A DNA stretch of 64,000 nucleotides from Anticarsia gemmatalis (lineage: Eukaryota; Arthropoda; Insecta; Lepidoptera; Erebidae): contig NC_134747.1 in the NCBI RefSeq assembly GCF_050436995.1, positions 11,601,501 through 11,665,500 on the forward strand, written 5' to 3'. Position 1 is the stretch's first letter, and every line of letters begins with the position of its first letter. A program made the translations under genes and the position numbers. This document shows, piece by piece, positions 49,396 through 59,665 of this stretch. Below the pieces are notes generated by a model, which worked only from the letters and a program-made list of their open reading frames with translations, did not search any database and was not told where the DNA came from.

Positions 49396-50915
49396 TTTAT
49401 CATAAGTTAGAAAAATACTTTGTCCAACTTGGGACCCGAACATTGAACCTGGCGGCCAGCAGCCGCATACAATACCGACCGCGCCGCAAAAGCAGTCAGA
49501 CTAAGAAATGTTAAAAATATGCGTGATGCGTTCTATTTTGCATCTTTTATTGGATCTCAAAGAGCAACGCAACCTTTACTGCATCGTTAAACTGAGAATA
49601 AAAGCCTTTATTTCTACTTGAAAGTTTTCAATAGAAATCTCTGGTGCGAAATTAAATTTTTAGTTTATGGTCCATAACCTTTGATAAACAGAATCGTGAA
49701 TTTATTATTATAGTACTTTAATAAAGTGTCTTTCAATTATAAACCTTATTGTAAGATGGGATAGTTTTTATTATAAGTAAAGGAAATAATTTTAGAGACA
49801 GGGAGAGAATAAAAGTGTATATCGTGTCATGAAGTTATAAATTGGGATTTGTGTGGGACATAGTTATTCCATCAGTAGTGAAATATCTTTGCTAAATTAA
49901 TAATTACATTTTCCAACCCTTTTATTCATCAGGAATAGAACCTGAAACTCTCTAAACAAGCGAGGAATTTAATAAATTTTGTTCAAAAAAACAAATTCAG
50001 TAATTTGACTACCTAGTTTATAAAGTACTCAAGCAAATACTTGATTGACTTCAATCTGAAGCGAACCAAATTACAGTTCACTTAGAATATTCGTTTTCGA
50101 AGAAATCTAGTTGATATCCTTAGAGATTAATGATTTGAACTTGTTTTAAATTATACGCGCCTTGAATTTATTTCCCGGCTGTTTCAGGGCAAAATTACAA
50201 TAATTTATTTGAGAGTTAATTTTATTAGTGCTTGAAAATTTCGTTTCAATGGTTGACTTCACAATTGGAAAGCTTGTTTGGAGAGTAATTGTTTGATCGC
50301 TCTAAACTCGGTAACTACTGGCCTTATTTAGGAAATGACCTCAGTATGAAAATGTTACCTAATACTAACTTGTGGTTCTTAAAAATTAATCCATTGTCTT
50401 TTTTCCGTTTTTCATTTACAGCTCTTAACTTTAACTCCTATGGTAATATACATATAGTACTAGTGGTAAAATGTGGTATCAATTTAAAACCATGGTGCGA
50501 TTTTTTTTACTCTAAGACGTTTCAAAAAACTAAATATAATATTGAAAACATGTACTGCCATTTTTGCTCCTTTGTAACAACGTACATATTATTATTTTTC
50601 TTTTCGATCCGTAAACATCAGAAAACATCAAATTACTTTTATTAACATTCACGTTCGCTGAATATTACTTATTACTTCCAAATCCCTAGAAATCGATGTC
50701 AATGTATTTCGTTACTTATTTTTCTTATAAAACATATCAGCTTCAAGAAAGTTGGCTACGTAAGAACGATTTCAGACTAGCGTTTAAATCGCGTGCATAC
50801 GCTTGTTTTTGAAAGCGCGTTAAGGTGTGTAAGTTTAGGCACTTTTTGCCATGCAATCAACTTAGATGAACGTTGATACGTTTATGAGGTATGAGGGTTA
50901 GCGTCAGGCAAACAA
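49396..50915. other. AT-rich DNA; one GC-richer patch
   Basis: At 49432-49500 the sequence GGGACCCGAACATTGAACCT, GGCGGCCAGCAGCCGCATAC is GC-richer and may be a repeat fragment. The 118-codon open frame at 50289-50645 is Phe/Tyr/Asn-rich, has no recognisable domain, and I do not call it a gene. Confidence 0.35.
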
Positions 50916-51172
50916 TCTATACTAATATTATAAAGCTGAAGAGTTTGTTTGTTTGTTTGTTTGTTTGAACGCGCTAATCTCAGGAACTACTGATCCGATT
51001 TGAAAAATTCTTTCAGTGTTAGATAGCCCATTTATCGAGCAAGGTTATAGGCTATATATTATCACGCTACGACCAATAGGAGCAGAGTACGAGTAAAAAA
51101 TGTTACAAAAACGGGGAAAAATTTCACCATTCTCTCTAATGTGACGCAAGCGAAGTTGCGCGGGTCAGCTAG
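50916..51172 (+). mobile_element. Helitron, non-autonomous, 257 bp, cleanest copy
   Basis: It runs from TCTATACTAATATTATAAAG to GCGAAGTTGCGCGGGTCAGCTAG, inserted between A (50915) and T (51173). The interior holds (GTTT)n, GGAACTACTGATCCGATTTG, CTACGACCAATAGGAGCAG and GTGACGCAAGCG. No coding capacity; it must have moved using a helicase from elsewhere. Confidence 0.9.
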
Positions 51173-51810
51173 TCAATCATAAAAACATCAGCCTAATCTC
51201 TTTACAGCGTTTTTGAGAACGAAAACATGTTGTGCTGACTTTACTAAAGATGGGATAAGTCAAAGAAGATAATATATATTAATGTTATTCAACCATAAAT
51301 TATTTGAGCGAACAAGCGGAGGTATGCACTTTGCCGGAGTATCCGATTGCTAAAAGTGAGTAGCGTAGCGTGCGTGTAAGCGAATGCCAAAACAACCGTA
51401 TATGCACATAAAAAAAACCCTTGTCTGCAATCACCCTTACAGAATGAAATTTCATTTACCAAAATGTAATAAGTGTCTTTGAGTTACGAAGTTTGGAGAA
51501 GGCATCTTGGTATTAGCGGTCAAGTTTTAAGTGCCATGATACGGTGTTGACTTTGACTTTCAGATTATTGGGTGCGAACGTGAGTTTTATTAAGTAAATT
51601 GACTTGTGGATTAAATGGGATTGCCAGAAGTTTCATGGCCATTTTCAGCCAGTTATGGGTCGATTTTCCAGATGACACATGACTACGCAGTGATTTAGCC
51701 GAGCGTAATAGTTAAACAAACGACATTTCGCGTTTATAACATTAGCAGGAATCATGTTCTTTTTTATTTAAACGTATAAAAAATAGTAATCAATAGATAT
51801 TTTATTATCC
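51173..51810. other. AT-rich DNA without recognised features
   Basis: Nothing recognised between the Helitron and the hairpin at 51811. Confidence 0.4.
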
Positions 51811-51859
51811 AGCTTTTATTGTTCTAGTCGTTTACCAAACGACTAGAACGACAAAAGCT
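51811..51859. repeat. 49-bp imperfect palindrome
   Basis: AGCTTTTATTGTTCTAGTCG then TTTACCAAACGACTAGAACG and ACAAAAGCT. The arms of 23 bases pair with about two mismatches around a 3-base centre. No known function. Confidence 0.7.
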
Positions 51860-51887
51860 TGATATTAAAATACAGATTCTACAGAGA

Positions 51888-52080
51888 GCAGTCTAGCCTG
51901 CAACTCGACGTTCTCTACTACTAACGACTACCGAAAACTGTCTATCTATAGAGAATTTTTACACGAAAATCTATTTAGCACCGCTGCCGGGCTCCGTAAG
52001 AACTAATTTTGGCAGTACATTATGAATGTCAAACTTTCGATACCACTCGACAGTACCGACTGTAGAAAATTGCGCTACTG
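51888..52080 (-). mobile_element. MITE family A, nearly complete copy
   Basis: Reverse orientation: GTTCTCTACTACTAACGACT, CTATCTATAGAGAATTTTTA, CACGAAAATCTATTTAGCAC, GGGCTCCGTAAGAACTAATT, GAATGTCAAACTTTCGATAC, GACAGTACCGACTGTAGAAA and ATTGCGCTACTG at 52080. The right end gives the clearest version of the family terminus (CAGTAGCGCAATTTTCTACA when reversed). Confidence 0.7.
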
Positions 52081-52781
52081 GAATTTTATAACCAAGGCAA
52101 TATATTTATCCAACAAATACCTACTACCGTATCAACAATTCTTGTATGTATATGTATTATACACAAGCCTCACGACATAATACGCAACACGTCATGTTAT
52201 CCTCAAGACAGGACGATCTCTAACTTGACACACTGTTATAACGACAATCTTGACGAGCAACCTTAATCTTAAGGCGTTTTGTAATACAGTTGTTATTATG
52301 CTTTATTTTTGTAATGTTAATTCGTTTTGTTAGTTAATTTTGTAATGTTAATTGCTAAGAAAATGTATGTTTTGTTGTTTTAGTCATAATAATTATAAGT
52401 ACAGGACTTTTATATATTACTGAAGCGAATTGTTAGGGATGAAGGCCTAATGTTTAGGGTTCAATGCTTAGGCCGAACGAAAAAGAGCAAACGCATTAGA
52501 CTTTTTTCTGATTACGATTTTTCTGCGATTGATTTGTTTCGAAGTAAGCCGTACTGCGAATGATATTAGTAATAAATCTAGTCTAATTGGTACTATAACT
52601 TTGCATTATTTGAAAATGAGATAAGATTTTTACAATATTACATCTTTATTTAAAATTCTTACGGTTTAACATTTTTATTGCGAATTCTGTAGCTAAAGAT
52701 TCCCCGTTATGTATTTTCTTTATAATTTTGTATGTAAATTTGCTCATTTCCTATTCGGATTATTCGACACATGCTCAGTTA
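52081..52781. other. AT-rich DNA; left flank of the large nested insertion
   Basis: TTTTGTAATGTTAATT occurs twice near 52308-52362 as a short imperfect direct repeat. The last eight bases, CTCAGTTA (52774-52781), are the left target duplication of the 5.8-kb element. Confidence 0.45.
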
Positions 52782-53360
52782 GAGTTATTCCGGTCTGATC
52801 CCCCAAACCGATCCACTACCAATTAATATTATTTTTTAATTCCTGTCTGATCCACTTTCAACTTTACCATTCCGGTCTGATCCCCTTCCTATATTTAATG
52901 GATAAGTACAGTCAATAAAAAACAGATGTTATTCACTACTTTATAAAAAAAAATTGTAAAGAGAAGTTCAAAGGTTTTTGGATATAAACGTTTGTTAGTC
53001 GATTACTGTTGGGTTATTTTAAGAGACGCTGATCAAAATCAGTTTAAAAAAAAGAGTGACCTGTGCCATTTTTGAGTTTTTGTGAGTCTCATACAAAAAA
53101 GTTTTGGTAAAAATATGGTATTTTTATACATTTTTAAGTGTAGGTATTACATTAAATATCTCAAAAAGTTGACGGACTTCAGTATATAACTTAGGGTTTA
53201 TAATCCTATCGATACACATTAGTTTCATCTATGGGTAAAAAGCCTTATAAAGTATTGAGTCAGTTTTTATTTATAGAAATAAAAACTGATTCGAGTTACA
53301 ATCATCGCAGATTTATATTATTTGGTCTTTTGAAATAGAAGTACTACCTATATAACATTA

Positions 53361-53652
53361 CTAGCTGACCCGCGCAACTTCGCTTGCGTCACATAAGAGA
53401 GAATGGATCCCAATTTTCCCCGTTTTTGAAACACTTTTTACTCGTACTCTGCTCCTATTGGTCGCAGTGTGATGATATATAGCCTATAGCCTTCCTCGAT
53501 AAATGGGCTATCTAACAGTGAAAGAATTTTTCAAATCGGACCAGTAGTTCCTGAGATTAGCGCGTTCAAACAAACAAACAAACAAACAAACAAACAAACA
53601 ATCAAACAAACAAACTCTTCAGCTTTATAATATTAGTATAGATTAGTATAGA
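53361..53652 (-). mobile_element. Helitron, non-autonomous, inverted copy
   Basis: The + strand begins CTAGCTGACCCGCGCAACTT after an A and ends in TATTAGTATAGATTAGTATA plus GA before T, the inverse of the family ends. A long (CAAA)n run replaces the (TTTG)n of other copies. The 5' terminal TTAGTATAGAT is duplicated, so the true start could be 53642 or 53652. It lies inside the 5.8-kb element and is therefore younger than it. Confidence 0.85.
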
Positions 53653-53997
53653 TAACAGTAATCACATTATCGCACAATGATCTTTTGTTAAAACTAGGAT
53701 TTGAAAAAAATGATATAATAAAAAAAATGTAAACATAAATCAAATAACAAACATCAAATTTCAATTATTAAATACTGATATAAAATTATCACAGTAATCA
53801 TATTCAGTGTAGAAATAAGACTAATACAGTCTCATTAATAACCGATTTCTCAGAACGACATCACGAACTTAACTCATCAATGATTGGTTACTTTGGAATC
53901 AATAGACAATACATTCACACACCAACAGCCTATTTCGCAGGTAAATATATTACTAAAGCTTCAGACTTTGCCGCAACGATGCCAGAAATAATTATCA

Positions 53998-54207
53998 CTT
54001 GCTCTTACGGTGAAGGAAAACATCGCGAGGAAACCTTGCAAGCCTAAAATTTGTTTAATACATTTATTGAGGGCATGCAACGTCCCCTAACCTGTACTCG
54101 GCCAGCGTGGTGGACTCAAGACCTAACCACTCCCCTCGTTTCGGAAGAGACCCTTGCCCTGCAGCGGGACAGTAATGGGTAAAAAAAATAAAACAAATAA
54201 ATAAATA
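53998..54207 (+). repeat. Lepidopteran SINE/LINE 3'-tail repeat, copy 5 (longest)
   Basis: This copy extends further 5' than the others: CTTACGGTGAAGGAAAACAT and CGCGAGGAAACCTTGCAAGC precede GGCCAGCGTGGTGGACTCAA, GACCCTTGCCCTGCAGCGGG and ACAGTAATGGGT. An AAAAAAAATAAAACAAATAA tail follows. The GTGAAGGAAAACATCG block is shared by several moth SINE/LINE families. It sits within the 5.8-kb element. Confidence 0.7.
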
Positions 54208-55384
54208 GGATTCAACTGTTGAGCTAGCCAAAGAAATGAATAAATCTAAATAGACTGCATGTTCCTGAAATACTAAGAAAGATTTGGAGATTTCTGGGTC
54301 AAAATGTATAGAGATGAGATTAATAAAAATATATACAGGGTGTAAATGACAGCCTACCGAAAACGAAAAAAAATGACTTTAGACACGATTCTGGTGCTTA
54401 TGACGTTGAAAATTTTCATCGGTTTTTTCTTGATTTTTCCGATTTTTTATGCGTTTTTTTTAATTTTTTTTGGTATTATTTCGTTAATACTACACAATGC
54501 AACATGAATATGAAAAAAATCCGTCATATTACTGTTTTTCACAAAAAACAGCAATGGATTAAAACAACGTATAAATTCGCTATCAGCTGTGCGCGGCCAA
54601 CGACACCGCGCCGGCGGCGGCCGGCCGCGACGGTCGACGTCACGCCGCGTACCTACGTGCGCCACACAGACACGATTACGCACACAGCTGTCAGCCTCAC
54701 ACTCACTAGTATGCAGCGTTACTTAGTATTTGTTCTATGTTAAAAATGAAAATTACATAATTATCCCGCTCTCCGATAAAAGGTAAATTCATAAGATTTA
54801 AAATGTGTGATATCTTATTATTACACGTACAAATACATACAGAACGACAAAAAATCCTATTGATATTCTTTAGCGCTATAAAAATCTCTACTCTAATAAA
54901 CAATTTAACATGTATTGTCGCTTTGTTCCATTTGTTCTTGCAAATTTCTATTCGATATTTACACGCTCATTCATACTTCATACAAGCGCGGTGCGACTCG
55001 AAAAGAAGATGGCCGTAGTGACGCGTGACGCCGCGACCGCGCGTGGATGTTACATAGATGGGATGCGACAAAATGGATGCTAAGTAATTCTCCGAGGATT
55101 ATGAATTATGATAAGTTAGTTTCTCTGATAAGAATATTAATGGATATTGATTGTTATCATTGTTACATTTTTTATGGTTTAATTAAATAAACGTTTCGTG
55201 TTTATTTTATTTACTTCAAGCTGATTTTATGTTATAAATATCAAAGTATTTTAAACTTACATCAATAATGTTTGTAATGTTATTTGGTATTTGAATAAAA
55301 CTACAATGCAACCAGTAACAACTGTGACAAGTAAAAATAGTAATGCCACATCAATATTTTATTGAATCTAATCTCTCGCTGGGA

Positions 55385-55804
55385 TCCTAACTCGTCGCTC
55401 GTCACCAAATCGGCGGCGCGCGCGCGGACGGCGCGGAGGGAGCGGGTGGCGCGGGCGAGGGGCGGCGCGAATGAGCGGAGAGGCGCCGGCGGCTCTCTTT
55501 GATTGATAGTTCGAGCAATTCGCTCGCGGAAGACGGAAGCTCTTCACCGGTGTCGTTCGTTATGTCCTATTCGTCGTGTCGTGTGTGAACTGTTGTTTAT
55601 TATTACTTGTTATTGTTTCGGTTTTGAGTTGTTAGTGTTTTTATTGTTATTATTTTTGTTGTTATTGTTTTCGAAGTGCAGTTGTGTTCGTAAATAGGAA
55701 GAAATGTTGATGTGTTATGTATGGTGAAGCGCGTGGAAGTGCACGGCGTGCTCTGCACCTGTACGTCCGGATCCAAAGGTACTCAAACTCTCGCCATACA
55801 CCAG
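55385..55804 (+). promoter_or_regulatory. CpG-rich promoter-like block with a first-exon-like open frame
   Basis: From about 55385 to 55560 the DNA is extremely CpG-rich (GCGCGCGCGCGGACGGCGCG and similar). It is followed by a stretch that reads like an insect 5' untranslated leader and an ATG at 55721. That frame gives MVKRVEVHGVLCTCTSGS and on to a CAG|GTATTT at 55804, a fair splice donor, with a stop five codons further on. I do not recognise the peptide. Because it lies between the inverted ends of the 4.07-kb element, it may be captured host DNA or simply part of the element; a real gene start cannot be excluded. Confidence 0.3.
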
Positions 55805-56514
55805 GTATTTGCGTGTTGATAGACATTGATAACAATTTGTTTTAGCACTTTCTTATTATTGGTTACATTTTGCTATTATTGTTTGATTTCACGTAAGCCA
55901 AGTAGGTACCTACCTACTTACAATTTTACTATGAGCTATTGTAACATACGGGCCTACTTACGATACCATAAACGATACATAAGATTGTTATCTAATGATA
56001 GGGTTGCATACTAGTGAGCGCATAGACGTGGTGGTACGCGTACGTACCTACGACGCGTCGCGACATGTCGTCGCTCAGCGCGCCGCCGCACTGTGGATCG
56101 AAAATCGGCTGTAGAAGACATAGGATCTCGATGTCGTGAATGTTATTTTTTTTGATGGAAATATATTCTGCTGATCATTACTGTTCTATAAAATGTCATA
56201 TGAACTAATTCTGTGCACAAATGGAAGAGTTATAATTTTTTAAAGAAAATTTTGTATGGAGCTGACATGAAAAATGAGAATATCTCTGGAATCGCAAGGT
56301 TGGCCGTTATATCCTTGCACACTGATATAGTACTATTTATTTGTGAATTTTTGACATACTTTATATCGCGGCATCACTTGCGATTTTTTTCCTAAAAATC
56401 GTCAAAATTTTCAAAAAAAATATTTTGTTTATGATACATTTAAATGCTTAAGTATGACTATAACAAGTGTAATTTACAATATTTTTTATGCTTAGACCAA
56501 AACGTTCTGAAAAA

Positions 56515-56815
56515 TCACAAAATCGTACTACTCCTCCTCGAATGGTGTTCTCTAAACCTCGTATAATCTTTGTTCCGGGCCTCTGAAGCTTCGTCCGAAA
56601 GACTTCCAATAGGTACAATAGCATTTACTGCAATTATGTCCCCTCCGTGAATCAACAATTTGTGGACAGTTGATGACATGTAGTACCCATCATACAGTTC
56701 CACGTCTTTTTCAGCGGTTGTGCGTATTCTTTAATTACGCCACGTCTACAAACTCTTCAGATGTGATAGCTCTCAGAATCACAGCAAACCTGCGTATTAA
56801 GTCTTCATCTAATCC
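56515..56815 (-). pseudogene. Inverted duplicate of the Transib transposase C-terminus
   Basis: On the minus strand the 62-codon frame 56703-56515 gives MELYDGYYMSSTVHKLLIHG GDIIAVNA..., nearly the same protein as at 57600-57788. The similarity continues upstream through AIRRF-like coding (ATCACATCTGAAGAGTTTGT) to about 56815. It differs from its partner by small indels upstream of the ATG, so the two arms have diverged since duplication. Confidence 0.65.
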
Positions 56816-56943
56816 AAATACCGAACTTGTAACGACAAAAAAAAAAGATGATATTAATATCAAACTGGGGATAAGACGGTGCATCTAATCAAAGTAAATA
56901 TAAGCAAAACATAGAGAGTGTTCAAGATGATTCCAGCATATTT

Positions 56944-57282
56944 ATGACCTCTTTGGTTCCATTAAGGTTGATAGCTGACGGTGATACCGTATGGGTGAAT
57001 CCAAAACCCTACTCACCTATGTATTACCCTCCAGTCCAGTTTAGTTTTTCGAAAGCAACCAAAGAAGTTGTCATAAAGGAAAAAACTGCTATGGATAACA
57101 ATATTGAAGCTCTCGTTACGGATAACAAAATTGCAGCTCTCGTTCCCTCAAAATGTCAGGGACATGAAATAAGTCACCAATTAATGATGACGATGATTGA
57201 GGGCAAAATTTATATAGATATGTACACAGAAGCGAAGTCAATGCGGTCTGCTACATGTGTTTGGCTAAGACCACATAAATGA
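56944..57282 (+). pseudogene. Transib transposase fragment, central part
   Basis: A 112-codon open frame. Residues 1-60 (TSLVPLRLIADGDTVWVNP, YSPMYYPPVQFSFSKATKEV) and 70-110 (KCQGHEISHQLMMTMIEGKI) correspond, as I remember the family, to the transposase region around the second catalytic Asp. After HQLMMTMIEGK a cysteine-containing stretch usually follows, but here the frame runs into a stop at 57282. The 5' portion of the gene, including the first catalytic Asp region, is missing. Family assignment rests on the element ends and on similarity recalled from memory, not an alignment. Confidence 0.55.
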
Positions 57283-57484
57283 ATAAGTTAGATGCCGTTG
57301 CGTCAAAAACCATTCTTCTGGTGTGTATGAGTTCGGATTATCATCATTTCATGCCCGCATAAATGTGATGGAATAATTTTTACACATACCGTACAAAAAG
57401 TGGTCTGCTAGAGGAGAAGGCCATCAAGAGTTATTGCATCCACGAAAAAAAGTAATCCAAGATCGATTCAAAGATGATCATTGC

Positions 57485-57788
57485 ATTAGATGAACACATA
57501 ATACGCAGATTTGCTGTGATTCTGAGAGCTATCACATCTGGAGAGTTTATAGACATGCCGTAATCTAACGAATACGCTAGAACAACCGTTGAAAAATACA
57601 TGGAACTGTATGATGGGTACTACATGTCATCAACTGTCCACAAATTGTTGATTCACGGAAGGGATATAATTGCAGTAAATGCTATTGTACCTATTGGAAG
57701 TCTTTCGGACGAAGCTTCAGAGGCCCGAAACAAAGATTATACGAGGTTTAGAGAACACCATTCGAGGAGGAGTAGTACGATTTTGTGA
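57485..57788 (+). pseudogene. Transib transposase C-terminus, broken by a stop; inverted duplicate at left
   Basis: The frame reads DEHIIRRFAVILRAITSGEF and shortly after hits an in-frame TAA (about 57562). It then continues with MELYDGYYMSSTVHKLLIHG and IVPIGSLSDEASEARNKDYT to the stop at 57788. The segment SLSDEASEARNK lines up with the RAG1 motif that carries the third catalytic acid (Glu; here the E of SDEA), so the active-site Glu is kept. The same coding block is present inverted at 56515-56815 on the minus strand, with one substitution visible in the first 25 residues (G for R at residue 21). Because of the stop and the missing N-terminus it cannot make an active enzyme. Confidence 0.65.
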
Positions 57789-58622
57789 TTTTTCAGAACG
57801 TTTTGGTCTAAGCATAAAACATATTGTAAATAACACTTGTTATAGTCATACTTAAGCATTTAAATATATCATAAACAAAATATTTTTTTTGAAAATTTTG
57901 ACGATTTTTAGAAAAAAAATCGCAAGTGATGCCGCGATATAAAGTATGTCAAAAATTCACAAATAAATAGTACTATATCAGTGTGCAAGGATATAACGGC
58001 CAACCTTGCGATTCCAGAGATATTCTCATTTTTCATGTCAGCTCCATACAAAATTTTCTTTAAAAAATTATAACTCTTCCATTTGTGCACAGAATTAGTT
58101 CATAAGACATTTTATAGAACAGTAATGATCAGCAGAATACATTTCCATCAAAAAAAATAACATTCACGACATCGAGATCCTATGTCTTCTACAGCCGATT
58201 TTCGATCCACCGTGCGCCGCCGCCAGAAGTCTCGTAGGCATGCGCGGAGATACATCGCGTTGTTCACTATAAATTGAACGCTCAAAAATGACTAACTCGG
58301 GAACCAATCATTTCCGAGAAATATCGTTGGAGTAAATTTCGCGCATACAGTGTCACAAACTTACCAGTAAAGTTTTCGGTTAGCTGTCATTTACACCCTG
58401 TATATATATTAATTCTATAACATAATCTAATAGAACCTGTATACATATTTTGTTATTGACTGTCCTAAAAATGTGATAATAGACAGTCAGGGTATCCGAT
58501 CGGAATAAAATATTTAAATTTATTATAATGTTTATATACGGGGGATCAGACCGGAATAGAAAATAATTTTAAAATACTAGGGTATCAGTATTGGGGATCC
58601 GAACGGAATAACTCCTCAGTTA

Positions 58623-59514
58623 CTTATAGAATTGCGATTATTTTGTATTAAATTGTAAGAAATTTGAGGACACAGTCGTTCAGGCTCGTTTTTTGCATAA
58701 TAGTCTATTTTTGGCACAGTTATTGTACTAAATGTTATTGTATAAAAGAACAAGTCTTGGCGGTGATTATTCTTCACGTTTCCGAAAATCTTTTCGTTCC
58801 TGGACCCTATATACCTACGACAAAAACATGTGTATTTTTTTTAAGTAGTGTCCCAATTACACATAGTTTTGTAAAGTTCTTAACTAATTCTAATAAGAAT
58901 TACACAACTGTTATTATTTATACCATGTAAAGGAATTACTGTTTAAGATTTCTGTTCATCGTCCTGACGTGTTTTTGCGGCTTAATCGCTCAACAAAGTG
59001 TTATGAAATTTGCGACAAAGATGACCCACGAATATTATCTTGGATTCTATATAAAAACTCTTCGAGCAGAAGAGTCATGGGCATGAGTTATGTCAATTAA
59101 TAGAGAAATATGGTTTATCTTTAGAGAGCATAGTTTCACCTAAAATAAACTTTTTTCTGTACCTTAATAGCCATTGAAGTATTTGAAAGTACTTACACCT
59201 GACGTAATATACTTGAGTAGAATCTCATTAACATAAAGTTTCTAACTCACTGAAAAGTTTTCTATACAAAATGTAGGCGTTCGTTTTTAATTAAATTACT
59301 ATGTATGTTTGTGAATATTTTCTTGCAATTTGTATAATGCTATGAAAATAACTTAGGTCTTTATTTGAAAATTAAGGCATACAATGACATGGCCTATTTA
59401 AAAAAATGTAATCTGTATTTTTTAAGTTAAAACCAAAAAAATGCTTTAAAGTACTAAACTAGTATATAGCTCTGGAAACATTATGTCTAGATAAAATCAC
59501 ACTTAGATACTTAT
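58623..59514. other. AT-rich DNA without recognised features
   Basis: Right flank of the nested insertion. No gene is recognised; the open frame 58664-58930 is not gene-like. Confidence 0.4.
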
Positions 59515-59665
59515 CGCATTTGTGTCTCAATCACGCCAAATCTACTGAACAGATTTTTGTAGAATTTGATACACAGATAGTCTAGAGGTGTGATGCATAA
59601 GTTACTTTTAGCCCCGGCAAACATTTTCGCGTCAACGAAGTCCCGGTTAGAAGTTAATACACATA
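59515..59665 (+). mobile_element. Decayed Helitron-like or related non-autonomous repeat
   Basis: The order CTCAATCACGCCAAATCTAC, TGAACAGATTTTTGTAGAAT, TTGATACACAGATAGTCTAG, TTAGCCCCGGCAAACATTTT and CAACGAAGTCCCGG matches a very common lepidopteran repeat. As I remember it, that repeat ends in GCGAAGTCGCGGGCAAAAGCTAG. The terminal CTAG is lost here, so it is only a remnant. Confidence 0.45.

Larger units (their letters stand above)
56089..58214 (+). mobile_element. Transib (RAG1-like) transposon copy with 730-bp inverted ends
   Basis: Left terminus CACTGTGGATCGAAAATCGG; right terminus in reverse complement CACGGTGGATCGAAAATCGG. The CACWGTG-type start matches the Transib/RSS heptamer. The flanks carry the direct repeat CGCCG (56084-56088, 58215-58219), the 5-bp GC-rich duplication characteristic of Transib. 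The left 727 bases (56089-56815) are an inverted copy of the right 730 (57485-58214), so the element has two 3' ends and no original 5' end. The centre (56816-57484) holds a broken transposase fragment on the + strand. The large palindrome presumably arose by inverted duplication of the 3' part, and both ends still look competent as substrates. It is the innermost insertion in the nest. Confidence 0.8.
54335..58401. mobile_element. 4.07-kb element with 30-bp inverted ends
   Basis: The left end reads ACAGGGTGTAAATGACAGCC, TACCGAAAAC, and the right end in reverse complement reads ACAGGGTGTAAATGACAGCT, AACCGAAAAC. The flanks on both sides are TATATA strings, so the target duplication cannot be read; TA or an 8-bp duplication is possible. 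The interior outside the Transib is about 1.9 kb and unusually CpG-rich in patches (54590-54680, 55010-55060, 55385-55560, 56020-56088, 58215-58260). No transposase frame is visible. It lies inside the 5.8-kb element, and a Transib has inserted into one of its CpG-rich patches. Confidence 0.7.
52782..58614. mobile_element. 5.8-kb DNA transposon, TIRs with 8-bp target duplication, filled with later insertions
   Basis: The left end is GAGTTATTCCGGTCTGATCC and the inverted right end is GAGTTATTCCGTTCGGATCC, two mismatches in 22 bases. CTCAGTTA lies directly outside both ends (52774-52781, 58615-58622). The motif ATTCCGGTCTGATCC is repeated inside each end (near 52787, 52843 and 52870 on the left; inverted near 58490, 58537 and 58590 on the right), as expected for subterminal transposase-binding sites. 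Much of the interior is made of later insertions: a Helitron, a SINE/LINE copy and the 4.07-kb element with its Transib. What remains of the host element is about 1.2 kb without coding, so it was probably a non-autonomous element. Its architecture resembles the 739-bp element at 5.9 kb; the superfamily is not settled. Confidence 0.75.

Noticed and set aside
50289..50645. 118-codon open frame as a gene
   Set aside because: Low-complexity Phe/Tyr/Asn-rich translation, no domain and no supporting signals.
53571..53620. Independent (CAAA)n microsatellite
   Set aside because: The run is the internal simple repeat of the Helitron family, also seen as (TTTG)n at 49.1 and 50.9 kb.
56213..56395. Twin 60-codon frames at 56213-56395 (+) and 57908-58090 (-)
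   Set aside because: They are the same non-coding 3' region of the Transib element read in the two inverted arms, and they run opposite to the transposase.
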